Part shown: positions 7,956 through 15,472 of the stretch, piece after piece
Layout of the letters: each line of letters opens with the position of its first letter
Numbering within the stretch: the first letter of the stretch is position 1
Origin: Chloroflexia bacterium
GTDB taxonomy: Bacteria > Chloroflexota > Chloroflexia > Thermomicrobiales > CFX8
DNA: 34,563 nt
NCBI GenBank assembly: GCA_030431755.1
Contig: JAUIIK010000048.1
Span: 1-34,563, forward strand
Direction of reading: 5' to 3'
Notes under the pieces: model-generated
What the model saw: the letters and a program-made list of their open reading frames with translations, nothing else
What the model was told of the DNA's origin: nothing
The model's database searches: none
Position numbers and translations under genes: made by a program

Positions 7956-8915
7956 ATGCAGTACAGGCCATTCGGCAGGAGTGGGTTCCAGGTTTCGGCG
8001 ATCGGGTTGGGTGGGAACACCTTCGGCCGGGCCTGTGACGAAGCTGATACGGCGGCGGTTGTCCACCGGGCGCTGGAGCTGGGGATCAACCACTTCGACT
8101 GCGCTGATACCTATGGCGGGGGTGGCGTTTCGGAGCGCTATCTCGGGAAGGCGCTCGCGGGCCGGCGCTATGAAGTAGTGCTGACGACGAAGACCGGGTT
8201 CCCGCTCGGCGAGGGGCCGAACGCCGACGGTCTGTCGCGGAGGCGGATCATCAACAACCTGGAAGCGAGCTTGCAGCGGCTCGGCACCGACTACGTCGAT
8301 GTCTTCTACCTCCACCGGCCCGACTCCCGGACGGATATCGAGGAGAGCCTCGAAGCCGTCGACGATCTGGTGCGCCAAGGCAAGGTGCGCTACGCGGCCT
8401 GCTCGAACTACTCCGGCTGGGAGATCGCCCGGCTGGTCGAGCGGGCCATGGCCAACGGCTGGTCGGCGCCGATCGTCAGCCAGTCGATCTTCAATTTGTA
8501 TGCGCGCGACGTAGCCAACGACATTACGCCGGCGCTCGAAGCCTATGGCATGGGGTTGGTGCCTTATTCGCCGCTGGCGGGCGGGGTCTTCACCGGCAAG
8601 TACAAGCCCGGTCAGGACACCCCGGCCGGCACCCGCGCCTACGGCAACTTGCGTATGGAGCGGCTGGTCCAGGACGATATCCTCGGCCCGGTCGCCGAAC
8701 TTGACGCCTACGCGCAAGACCGCGGCTACACCGTCGGCCAGCTGGCCGTCGCCTGGCTGCTGGCCCAACCGACCGTCTGCTCGGTCATCACCGGTGTCAC
8801 CCGGCCCGAGCAGGTGGAACAGAACGCCGCCGCGGTCGACATCGCGCTGACCGCCGAGGACATGGCCGAGATCGACCGCATCGTGGCGCAGATGCCGGCG
8901 AAACTGGATACGTAG
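7956..8915 (+). CDS. aldo/keto reductase
   Basis: The 319-residue protein is a TIM-barrel NAD(P)H-dependent aldo/keto reductase that reduces aldehydes or ketones to alcohols in the cytoplasm. The catalytic tetrad is complete: Asp51 and Tyr53 (CADTYGGGGVSE), Lys79 (TTKTG) and His120 (FYLHRPD). NADPH-binding elements follow (PYSPLAGGVFTGKY; SVITGVTRPEQVEQN). It starts MQYRPFGRSGFQVSAIGLGG, the standard family opening, so ATG 7956 is secure. It resembles the YajO/YhdN-like AKR subfamilies; the physiological substrate is unknown. The 140 nt after it hold another TCTCCC palindrome and no gene. Confidence 0.93.
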   Translation: MQYRPFGRSGFQVSAIGLGGNTFGRACDEADTAAVVHRALELGINHFDCADTYGGGGVSERYLGKALAGRRYEVVLTTKTGFPLGEGPNADGLSRRRIINNLEASLQRLGTDYVDVFYLHRPDSRTDIEESLEAVDDLVRQGKVRYAACSNYSGWEIARLVERAMANGWSAPIVSQSIFNLYARDVANDITPALEAYGMGLVPYSPLAGGVFTGKYKPGQDTPAGTRAYGNLRMERLVQDDILGPVAELDAYAQDRGYTVGQLAVAWLLAQPTVCSVITGVTRPEQVEQNAAAVDIALTAEDMAEIDRIVAQMPAKLDT

Positions 8916-9008
8916 GTGCTAGGGAAGGTTATAGGGGATAGCGGAGGCTGGTCTAGCTCCCTGACTTCTGCTGTGCCCTACAACCTGTCACCTACTATCT
9001 GCGGATTG

Positions 9009-9050
9009 CCCCCCTCTCCCAGAATTGGGAGAGGGGTTGGGGGTGAGGGC
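9009..9050. repeat. dispersed palindrome, TCTCCCAGAATTGGGAGAGG copy
   Basis: The core CTCTCCCAGAATTGGGAGAG is a near-perfect palindrome flanked by GGTTGGGGGTGAGGG. It belongs to the same family as the copies at 5340-5462 and 23019-23058. It ends just before the start of the AhpD-like gene, so the start region of that gene abuts the repeat. Confidence 0.75.
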
Positions 9051-9055
9051 CGACA

Positions 9056-9412
9056 ATGACACGTCTTGACGATTTCCGCGCACACCGCTCGAAGATGAAC
9101 GAGCGCATTGGCGAGATCGGGCATCGGGGGATCAACCGGTTCTTCCGGCTCGATAGCGCTGCCTACGAGCAGGGCGCGCTCGACCCGAAGACCAAGGAAG
9201 GGCTCGGGCTGGTGGCCTCGGCGGTGCTGCGCTGCAACGATTGCATCGACTATCACCTCGACCAGTGCGTCGACCTGGGCTGGACCGATGAGGAGCTGTA
9301 TGAGGCGTTGAACGTCGCGCTGGTCGTTGGCGGGAGTATCGTCATCCCGCACCTCCGGCACGCTGTCGAAACGATCGACCTCCTGCGGGCGGAGCAGCCG
9401 GACGAGTCATAG
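9056..9412 (+). CDS. carboxymuconolactone decarboxylase/AhpD-like protein
   Basis: This 118-residue helical protein has the redox motif Cys60-x-x-Cys63-x-x-x-His67 (VLRCNDCIDYHLDQCVDLG), the signature of AhpD-like alkylhydroperoxidases of the CMD family. Such proteins relay electrons in peroxide reduction; the CxxC separates them from true carboxymuconolactone decarboxylases. The family length fits. No clear AGGAG is visible because the start (ATG 9056) directly follows the GGGGGTGAGGG end of a dispersed palindrome, whose purine-rich tail may serve as ribosome binding site. With the OsmC gene it is the second probable peroxide-defence gene in this stretch. Confidence 0.88.
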   Translation: MTRLDDFRAHRSKMNERIGEIGHRGINRFFRLDSAAYEQGALDPKTKEGLGLVASAVLRCNDCIDYHLDQCVDLGWTDEELYEALNVALVVGGSIVIPHLRHAVETIDLLRAEQPDES

Positions 9413-9469
9413 GCGCGGCGTGGTATTCTCCGAGTTCCGTACGGACGGTCGGAGAGTGGAGACGACCCG

Positions 9470-9667
9470 TTGGCTGCGAACGAACGCCCTCAACCTGACA
9501 CGACCTGGACGGCTCGCCAGACGCTAGCGATCTATGCTGGCATCGGTGCGCTCTACGTCACGCTCGGCGTGTTCATCCCTGAGCTGCTCTTCTCCTGGTG
9601 GGAGGGCGTGCCGTTCCTGCTGCTCTGTCTCTGGATTGTCCACGCCGTCTGGCGTCGGCTGGCATGA
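9470..9667 (+). CDS. small two-helix membrane protein (hypothetical)
   Basis: The 65-residue product has a polar N-terminus (AANERPQPDTTW) and two hydrophobic segments, about residues 19-38 (LAIYAGIGALYVTLGVFIPE) and 42-60 (SWWEGVPFLLLCLWIVHAVW). It starts with TTG at 9470 after GGAG at 8 nt spacing. Its stop overlaps the next start as ATGA (9664-9667), so the two genes are translationally coupled and the products may sit together in the inner membrane. No family is recognised. Confidence 0.65.
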   Translation: MAANERPQPDTTWTARQTLAIYAGIGALYVTLGVFIPELLFSWWEGVPFLLLCLWIVHAVWRRLA

Positions 9668-10467
9668 GCTGGGCGGCCCATGATTTAGAGCCATATGCTT
9701 TTCAGAAGCACTTCGGTAAGCGAGTTGCCTTCATCCCATTGCTGATCGGCTCGTATGGGCCGGATATGCTGACGAAGTGGCTCGTTTACGGGGTGGGTTT
9801 CGCAGGCATCACGCTCAAGGCGGGCGACACCCAGCAGTTCCACCGCGGTTGGCCAGGCGTTGGCTTCACCCACTCGTTGGCGTTCGGCCTACTGATCGCG
9901 TTGATCATCTACGCCGTCTCCCGGAACAAGGTTTACGCCTACAGCTTTCTGATGGGCCACTGGGCGCACGCGCTCAGCGATGTCGGCGACTCGCTGGGCA
10001 CGATGCTGCTCTTTCCCTTCTCAACCGAGACCTACAGTATCGGCGCCTGGGCCTATGCCGGGCAGACCGGGAGATATCTCGATGCGGCCGCCTACTTCAG
10101 TAGCTTCGGCTTCGTCTGGGACGGTATCTGGGTTGTTGTCGCGCTCTTCAGCTGGCGGGTGATCAAACGCGACTACTTCTATGATGTGGTCGTTGCCGCT
10201 GACGGCACCTGGACGTGGTTACTAAAGCGCTTCCCTGAGTACCTCGTCCTGGCGCTCTACCGGGGCAGCTATTTCTATGGCATCACGCGCTGGGTTGCCT
10301 GGCTGCTCTGGGTGCACGTGCTCCATAGCTACGACTTCGACCTGACCTGGGGCGGACCATACTGGGTCGAGCCGGTGACGACCTCGCTTGTGGAAATGAC
10401 CGGGCCGTGTTCGTGTCCGACCTGCTGCGGCCCGCTCGGCGCGTGCCCATGCGTGACGAACCAGTGA
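9664..10467 (+). CDS. YdjM/DUF457-like membrane-bound metal-dependent hydrolase family protein
   Basis: The 267-residue protein has several membrane helices and conserved His/Asp positions: RVAFIPLLIGSYGPDMLTKW, WPGVGFTHSLAFGLL and the motif GHWAHALSDVGDSLG. These match membrane proteins named after LexA-regulated YdjM (putative metal-dependent hydrolases); the reaction is not known. ATG 9664 overlaps the previous stop (ATGA) and is preferred to an upstream in-frame start lying inside the previous gene. The last 21 residues contain six cysteines in 15 positions (CSCPTCCGPLGACPC), which looks like an added metal-binding or disulphide tail and is not a usual end for the family. The EEP-family gene begins 10 nt downstream. 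Confidence 0.72.
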   Translation: MSWAAHDLEPYAFQKHFGKRVAFIPLLIGSYGPDMLTKWLVYGVGFAGITLKAGDTQQFHRGWPGVGFTHSLAFGLLIALIIYAVSRNKVYAYSFLMGHWAHALSDVGDSLGTMLLFPFSTETYSIGAWAYAGQTGRYLDAAAYFSSFGFVWDGIWVVVALFSWRVIKRDYFYDVVVAADGTWTWLLKRFPEYLVLALYRGSYFYGITRWVAWLLWVHVLHSYDFDLTWGGPYWVEPVTTSLVEMTGPCSCPTCCGPLGACPCVTNQ

Positions 10468-10477
10468 GGTCGAGCGC

Positions 10478-11275
10478 GTGTCTGTGCCTTCGCACCTTAG
10501 TGGAACGATGCGCGTCGGGACGCTCAACCTGCGGAACACCTCGGACCGCTGGCCGGAGCGCTACCCGCTGCTGGCTGAGCAGCTCTCCGCGCTAAGCCCC
10601 GACATCATTGGCTTCCAGGAGCTGCGCCGGCCGTCGTTGCAGGCGCGGCGGATCGAGCATGGGGCGAACGCAGGCGGCGCAGCACGAGCGACCTCCTACC
10701 GGCTCCACCGCAAGTGGAAGACGGGCCTTCGCTGGTTCTGGGAAGGACTCGGGATTCTGACCGAGCTGCCGGTGCTGGCGCATGACCGGCTCGACCTGGG
10801 CGGCGGCAACCGTATCGCACAGCGGCTACGGGTGCGGCTCGACACCGGGCAGGCGCTCGATTTCTACAACACGCACCTGCATCACGCTGCCAAGGACCAC
10901 GATCTTCGCGTACGGCAGGTCGAACGGATACTCGCCTGGATGGCTTCGCATGGGGCTACGCCGAAGGTGCTCGTGGGCGACTTCAACGCGTTGCCGGGCG
11001 ACGAAGCGATTCAGGCAGTCGTTGGAAGCGGCGACATGCGCTCGGCATTCATCGCCGCGCATGGAGCGGAGCCTGCCGCGACGGTGCCGACGCCGCTTGG
11101 CCGGCACCGGGATGCCGAGGAGAAGGTCATCGACTATATCTTCGTCAGCCAACAGGTCGAAGTCCACGATGCCTGGATTACCTTCGACCAGCCCCACGAC
11201 ACCGACGACCGGCTCTCGGCCTCCGATCATTTCGGATTGGCAGCGACGATCTCGCTGGCCACATCCACGACGTAG
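10478..11275 (+). CDS. endonuclease/exonuclease/phosphatase (EEP) family protein
   Basis: The 265-residue protein has the EEP fold signatures: VGTLNLRN at the first strand, Glu48 in FQELR (metal ligand), NTHLHH, the GDFN motif (Asp168, Asn170) and the SDHFG end (Asp250, His251). EEP enzymes are Mg-dependent phosphodiesterases acting on nucleic acids, phosphoinositides or sphingomyelin. Here the substrate is unknown, and no signal peptide is visible. The GTG at 10478 has GAGG 8 nt upstream; ATG at 10508 (MRVGTLNLRN) is a possible alternative with a weaker site. It follows the membrane protein gene by 10 nt, so the three plus-strand genes from 9470 probably form an operon. Confidence 0.85.
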   Translation: MSVPSHLSGTMRVGTLNLRNTSDRWPERYPLLAEQLSALSPDIIGFQELRRPSLQARRIEHGANAGGAARATSYRLHRKWKTGLRWFWEGLGILTELPVLAHDRLDLGGGNRIAQRLRVRLDTGQALDFYNTHLHHAAKDHDLRVRQVERILAWMASHGATPKVLVGDFNALPGDEAIQAVVGSGDMRSAFIAAHGAEPAATVPTPLGRHRDAEEKVIDYIFVSQQVEVHDAWITFDQPHDTDDRLSASDHFGLAATISLATSTT

Positions 11276-11280
11276 AGACG

Positions 11281-11362
11281 CCGCCGCTGGCGCGTCTCGG
11301 TATTGACTTCGATATGCTCCTGGAACCGTTCATGAATCGGATGGGAGACGCGCCAGCGGCGG
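11281..11362. terminator. long inverted repeat between convergent genes
   Basis: Perfect 18-bp arms CCGCCGCTGGCGCGTCTC (11281-11298) and GAGACGCGCCAGCGGCGG (11345-11362) enclose 46 nt. The left arm can also pair with the GAGACG just before it (11275-11280). The structure lies between the converging ends of the EEP gene and the FMN-binding protein gene, so it can act as a terminator for both. There is no T-run, and it may equally be a dispersed repeat. Confidence 0.6.
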
Positions 11363-11417
11363 GGTTGGTGTCAATGCCACGGCCGAACCCGCCTGGCGTC
11401 ATGGCGAGGCAGGTGCG

Positions 11418-11840
11418 CTACTCGTCGTGGCCAGCCTGGCCGTGGAATTCGATCCAGTCCTCGGGAGTGAGCCGGATCGAGATCGCGTCATGGTCTTGCG
11501 TGCGCTCGGCGTAACGCCGGCCCTCGTCCTGGCCGAGATAGCGCGTTGAAATGCGTCGGTGATCTTCCGGGGTGAGCGGCGGCCCGATCTCCGCCGTGCC
11601 GCGGACCATCAGCGCGTAGTAGGGCGTCTCACGCTGGTCAAGGACGAGAGTTGCGGCTGGGTTGCGCTCGATATTGCGCTGTTTCTGGGAGCCGCGCCCG
11701 GCGCTCATGATGACGACGCCATCCTCGTACAAGTACCAGATCGGCATCGCGTGCGGCCGCCCCTGCCGGTCGACCGTCGCCAGCACGGCTATCTGTGGCT
11801 CATGCAGGAACGCCTCGGCCTGTGCCGTTGCCTTGCCCAT
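11418..11840 (-). CDS. FMN-binding split-barrel (PPOX / F420-dependent) family protein
   Basis: The 140-residue protein has the pyridoxamine-phosphate-oxidase-like split barrel: AEAFLHEPQIAVLATVDRQG, RPHAMPIWYLYEDG, QKQRNIERNPAATLVLD and a C-terminal WIEFHG. Members bind FMN or deazaflavin F420 and reduce or oxidise small molecules; the cofactor cannot be told from sequence alone. ATG at 11840 is chosen because GGAG lies 5-6 nt before it; an in-frame TTG five codons upstream would place that GGAG inside the gene. It converges on the EEP gene, with the inverted repeat at 11281-11362 in between, and lies 81 nt after the start of the divergent... upstream side of the amidase end at 11922 on the same strand. 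Confidence 0.83.
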   Translation of the reverse strand: MGKATAQAEAFLHEPQIAVLATVDRQGRPHAMPIWYLYEDGVVIMSAGRGSQKQRNIERNPAATLVLDQRETPYYALMVRGTAEIGPPLTPEDHRRISTRYLGQDEGRRYAERTQDHDAISIRLTPEDWIEFHGQAGHDE

Positions 11841-11921
11841 GAATGCTCCAATCAATTTGACTTCGTGGTGATCGCTGTGATCGCAGGGTATCCGACAATC
11901 TGCCGCGCTGCCACATCAGAT

Positions 11922-13388
11922 TCAATAGCCTGGCGGGGGCGCATAGCCCTGGACGAAGGGCGCGAGCGCGCGGGCAATTGCGAGCAGCTTCATCTCGCTC
12001 CAGCGCGGGCCGACGATCTGGAGACCGATCGGTAACCCCTCAGCTGACTGCGTTAGCGGGACGACTACGGCTGGGTGGCCGGTCAGGTTGAAGGGGGCGG
12101 TGTATGCGCCGCCTGCCACCCAGTAGGCGATGGTCTGGCCATCGACATCAATCGGGGTCTCGCTCGGGCAATGGCTGATCGCCGGCGTCGATGTGACCGG
12201 GCAGAGCAACGCGTCGAAGTCGACGAAGAACTGCTCCAGGCGCTGGATGTGGTCGTCGCGTTGGTTGAGGATGTGAGCCAGATCCCGCACCGTCGCCCCA
12301 ACGGCTCGGGCCATCCCGCGCGCGGTTGGGTCGCCGGCATTCGGGTCGAGGTGGTCCGGATCAATGCCACGTTCGCGTAGCTGGGCCAGCTCTTCCGCGG
12401 GCGTCAGCATCACAGTGCGTTCGATATGCGCGAGCCCGCCGCGCGTTTCCCAAATCGTTTCGAAGTTCAATCCATCCGGCAGTTTCCGCTCGACTCGCGC
12501 CCCTGCCCGGCTGAGATCGTTTGCCAACTGCGCCAACCCGGCGCGGGTGTCAGGCGTCACCGGGACGCCGCCGAAGTCGTCGGACCAGGCCAGCCGGAGG
12601 CCGGATGGCGCCGGCGACCCGACGGAGGTGAGCGGGACGGGCGGGACCTCGACCTCGCGGCCATCGGGTCCGGCGATGAGGCGCAGCGCGAGATCGAGGT
12701 CATTGAGCGAGCGCGCCAGCGGGCCGATGGTGTTCATATGTCGCACGGCGCGGGGTTGACCGGGCAGATCCGGGATGTGGCCGGTCGTCGGGACGCGGTG
12801 CTCGGTCGGCTTCAGTGAGTAGATGCCGCAGTAGTGTGCCGGAATGCGCACCGAGCCGCCGATGTCGCTACCGAGTTCCAATGATGTGAGTCCGGCTGCG
12901 ATCGCCGCGGCCCCGCCGCCGGTCGAGCCGCCGGGCGTGCGATTGAGATCCCAGGGGTTGTTCGAGCGGCCGAAGATCGGGTTGTCGCACTGGAAGTCGC
13001 GTGAGAGCACCGGCAGGTTGGTCTTGCCGATGATGATCGCGCCGGCGGCCTTCAGGCGGGCCACGACCGGGGCGTCCTCGGCCGGGATGTAGTCTCGGAG
13101 CGGTTCGTAGCCGCCGGTGGTGCGGATGCCGGCGGTCGCGATAGCGTCCTTGATCGTCACCGGGACGCCGTGGAGCAATCCCCAGTAGTCGTCCCGTGCC
13201 GCTGCTTCATCTGCCTCTTTCGCCCTGGCGCGCGCCCGGTCGGTGTCGAGCGTCACGATGGCGTTCAGGGCGGGATTGTGCCGCTCGATCTGCGCCAGAT
13301 GCGCGTCGAGCAGTTCGACGGCGGATATCTGGCGGTCGCGGATGGCGTCAGCCAGTTCGGTTGCCGGCGCGAAGGTTGGACGTTCCAT
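11922..13388 (-). CDS. amidase-signature family amidase (second copy)
   Basis: The 488-residue protein is another complete AS hydrolase, with Lys80 (GVPVTIKDAIATAG), Ser155 (NRTPGGSTGGGAAA) and nucleophile Ser179 (GSDIGGSVRIP), again 24 residues apart. It differs clearly from the amidase at 3729-5126: GGSTGGG replaces GGSSSGT, and the region after residue 330 (LTPAEELAQLRERGIDPDHL) is more like bacterial amidases acting on aryl or aliphatic amides. No partner gene overlaps it. The stretch downstream of its 5' end leads to the divergent acetamidase gene 299 nt away, so both amide hydrolases could share one control region. The substrate is unassigned. Confidence 0.9.
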   Translation of the reverse strand: MERPTFAPATELADAIRDRQISAVELLDAHLAQIERHNPALNAIVTLDTDRARARAKEADEAAARDDYWGLLHGVPVTIKDAIATAGIRTTGGYEPLRDYIPAEDAPVVARLKAAGAIIIGKTNLPVLSRDFQCDNPIFGRSNNPWDLNRTPGGSTGGGAAAIAAGLTSLELGSDIGGSVRIPAHYCGIYSLKPTEHRVPTTGHIPDLPGQPRAVRHMNTIGPLARSLNDLDLALRLIAGPDGREVEVPPVPLTSVGSPAPSGLRLAWSDDFGGVPVTPDTRAGLAQLANDLSRAGARVERKLPDGLNFETIWETRGGLAHIERTVMLTPAEELAQLRERGIDPDHLDPNAGDPTARGMARAVGATVRDLAHILNQRDDHIQRLEQFFVDFDALLCPVTSTPAISHCPSETPIDVDGQTIAYWVAGGAYTAPFNLTGHPAVVVPLTQSAEGLPIGLQIVGPRWSEMKLLAIARALAPFVQGYAPPPGY

Positions 13389-13621
13389 CGGCAGTTCCCT
13401 CTCGGCTAGCGGCGATGGCCGGATGTGGTGGGAGGCAGTCTAGCAAGAGCTTTCGTGGACGGGGTCACTAGCTTGAGGAAGGCAACCCGCCGCGTTGCCG
13501 GTACGAGAGCGCGCGAACGCCGGCTGCCTCGCATGAACCACCCATTCCATGTCCCGGCCACGTGATGCGTTGCCTCCCGCCTGGAGTCCAGAGGATTTCG
13601 ATGGCGATCTACACCGTGTCC
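13389..13621. other. intergenic region between divergent amide hydrolase genes
   Basis: Apart from the dyad and promoter listed at 13622-13649, the gap holds no convincing gene. Short frames here lack a ribosome binding site and show no coding bias. The promoter of the minus-strand amidase must lie in this stretch but has no clear boxes. Confidence 0.5.
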
Positions 13622-13649
13622 ATTGCCCGGGGCAATTCCGCTCTATACT
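13622..13649 (+). promoter_or_regulatory. operator-like dyad and -10 box upstream of the acetamidase gene
   Basis: ATTGCCC-G-GGGCAAT (13622-13636) is a perfect 7-bp dyad around one base. TATACT at 13644-13649 is a good -10 hexamer, and the dyad covers the -35 position (CATTGC, 17 nt upstream). A repressor bound here would block RNA polymerase. The start codon lies 38 nt downstream. The regulator is unknown. Confidence 0.5.
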
Positions 13650-13687
13650 GCCCCATTCAACACCGTCGCGTACGCAGAGGAGGAGCC

Positions 13688-14812
13688 ATGTCGCCACGCA
13701 CCCATCACATAACTGTCGACCCCTGGAAGCCACTGGCCGAGCAAGCGGAGATCGGCCACAATCGCTGGCACGAGGGCATCCCGCCGATCCTCGAAGTCGA
13801 AGAAGGGGATAGGGTTGTCCTCGATACGCTCGATGCGCTGGATGGTCAGATCACGCCGGGAATGTCTGCCGCGGAGGTGGCCCAGGCCGATCTCGGTCCC
13901 GTCCATGCGCTGACCGGGCCGGTCTTCGTCAAGGGCGCTGAGGCGGGCGACCTGCTCGAAGTGAAGCTGATCGACATCGAAGCCGATCCCTGGGGGCACT
14001 ACGGCTTCACGGCCCAGTTGCCCGGCTTTGGCTTCCTGCGCGACTACTTCCCCGACCCGCATATCGTCCACTGGCGGATTGTCGATGATTACGCCGAATC
14101 CGACGAGCTGCCCGGGGTCCGGCTGCGCTACGGCGCGCACCCCGGTTGCATCGGCCTCGCGCCCTCGAAGGAGCTGCGCGAGACGATCCTGGCCCGTGAG
14201 CAGGCGGCGCTCGACGCCGGCGGCATGGTGCTGATGCCGGACGTGGCCGGGGCGGTCCCGGGCGGCGACATTGGTGGCGAGGCGTTGCGGACCGTTCCGC
14301 CACGCGAGGTTGCCGGGAACATTGACATCAAGCAGATCACGCCGGGCACGAGCGTCTACCTGCCGGTCTACGCCGAAGGGGCGCTCTTCTCGACCGGTGA
14401 CGTCCACTTCGCCCAGGGCGACTGCGAGGCCTGCGGCACCGGCATCGAGATGCGTGCCCGTGTGCATGTCGAATTCAAGGTTCACAAGGGGCTGGCACAG
14501 GAGCGCGGCATCCGCTCGCTCCAATTCGCCCGTGACAGCTATTTCAACGAACCGCACCTGGCCGCCCCGCGCCGCTTCTACGCGACGACCGGCTTCTCAG
14601 TGACGGAGGAGGGCGACAACCGGGCCGAGGATCTGACGCTGGCAGCGAAGAACGCGCTGCTATCGATGATCGACCACCTCGGCACGCGCGGCTACGACCG
14701 GCAACAGGCCTACGCGATCTGCAGCGTCGCCGTCGACCTGCGAGTCAGCCAGGTCGTCGACGCGCCGAACTTCATCGTCAGCGCCCTGCTGCCGCTGGAC
14801 ATCTTCGTCTAG
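13688..14812 (+). CDS. acetamidase/formamidase family protein
   Basis: The 374-residue protein belongs to the FmdA/AmdA family, zinc-dependent enzymes that hydrolyse formamide or acetamide to ammonia and the carboxylic acid; they are unrelated to the AS amidases in this window. Family motifs visible: NRWHEGIPPILEVEEGDRVV, GPVFVKGAEAGDLLEVKLIDI, HPGCIGLAPS, GGDIGGEAL, LPVYAEGALFSTGDVHFAQGDCE. ATG 13688 follows AGAGGAGG by 4 nt, and homology begins there; longer in-frame starts run into the promoter. It is preceded by a dyad operator and followed by a hairpin terminator, so it is probably a single-gene, regulated unit. Confidence 0.92.
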   Translation: MSPRTHHITVDPWKPLAEQAEIGHNRWHEGIPPILEVEEGDRVVLDTLDALDGQITPGMSAAEVAQADLGPVHALTGPVFVKGAEAGDLLEVKLIDIEADPWGHYGFTAQLPGFGFLRDYFPDPHIVHWRIVDDYAESDELPGVRLRYGAHPGCIGLAPSKELRETILAREQAALDAGGMVLMPDVAGAVPGGDIGGEALRTVPPREVAGNIDIKQITPGTSVYLPVYAEGALFSTGDVHFAQGDCEACGTGIEMRARVHVEFKVHKGLAQERGIRSLQFARDSYFNEPHLAAPRRFYATTGFSVTEEGDNRAEDLTLAAKNALLSMIDHLGTRGYDRQQAYAICSVAVDLRVSQVVDAPNFIVSALLPLDIFV

Positions 14813-14838
14813 CCGCCTAACTGCTTGGTCAATACAAG

Positions 14839-14869
14839 TGACCCGAGCCAGTCAAATTGGCCCGGGTCA
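14839..14869 (+). terminator. hairpin after the acetamidase gene
   Basis: TGACCCG-A-GCCA (14839-14850) pairs with TGGC-C-CGGGTCA (14858-14869): 11 bp with one A/C mismatch and a 7-nt loop. It starts 27 nt after the stop codon. The T-run behind it is weak (TTCACATTTCGG). Confidence 0.6.
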
Positions 14870-14896
14870 TTCACATTTCGGCTTCATGTGTCTACT

Positions 14897-15097
14897 CTAC
14901 GCTCGCGCGAACTCGCCACGTTCGATGCGCCACTTGAGGAAGGCAAGCCGCTCGAACTCCCGGTTGCTCTCGCAAGCCTCCCGGAAGGGATCGAAGCGGG
15001 CTCTGAGCTGCTTGAGCGTCGTGATTTCGGCGGTGCTGAACCCGATCGCCAGGAGATCGCGGCTGGTCGTCGTCGGGGCGGTGAGTGTCAGTTCCAT
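14897..15097 (-). CDS. small conserved-looking hypothetical protein
   Basis: From ATG 15097 the product has 66 residues, is rich in Arg, Glu and Leu, and ends REFERLAFLKWRIERGEFARA. The patterned helix (LKQLRARFDPFREACESN) and the clean stop suggest a real protein similar to short unnamed proteins of this phylum; this is recall, not a search result. An in-frame start at 15232 adds sequence with repeat-like bases and no site. Only a weak GGAAC/GGAC lies upstream of 15097. No function can be proposed. Confidence 0.5.
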   Translation of the reverse strand: MELTLTAPTTTSRDLLAIGFSTAEITTLKQLRARFDPFREACESNREFERLAFLKWRIERGEFARA

Positions 15098-15265
15098 CGG
15101 TCTTGTCCGTTCCTGTCCTGTCGTCGCTGTCGATGTATCTACTCTATGGTGGATCGCGACGACACAGAATCGCAGGAACATGGCAAGTCGGCATCGAGGT
15201 TTCTCGATGGCTCGAATCGGTTGATGACCCACTTGCTTCTACTGGCCAGACGAAGCGACAAGACC

Positions 15266-15420
15266 GTAGGGATGGGACTCGTCCCCATCAGGTCGTCGGG
15301 AACGACGACACGCACCGGCAACCAACGCGTATCCCGAGAGGTCGGATCCTACGAAACTCGACGGATTCCTTCGCACGCTGCCGTAGCCGGCAGCCGGATG
15401 GGGACGAGCCCCATCCCTAC
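15266..15420. repeat. MITE-like element with 24-bp inverted ends (GTAGGGATGGG family)
   Basis: The left end (15266-15289, GTAGGGATGGGACTCGTCCC then CATC) and right end (15397-15420, GATGGGGACGAGCCCCATC then CCTAC) are inverted copies with one mismatch, enclosing about 107 nt without a gene. The same right arm is present at 1848-1871. No transposase is encoded, so this is a non-autonomous repeat. It fills most of the gap between the small hypothetical gene and the amidohydrolase. Confidence 0.75.
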
Positions 15421-15472
15421 GAGAATTGGCGCTGAGAGTCGACTGGGGAAAGTGGTTGGTTGGCGTAGCGCG

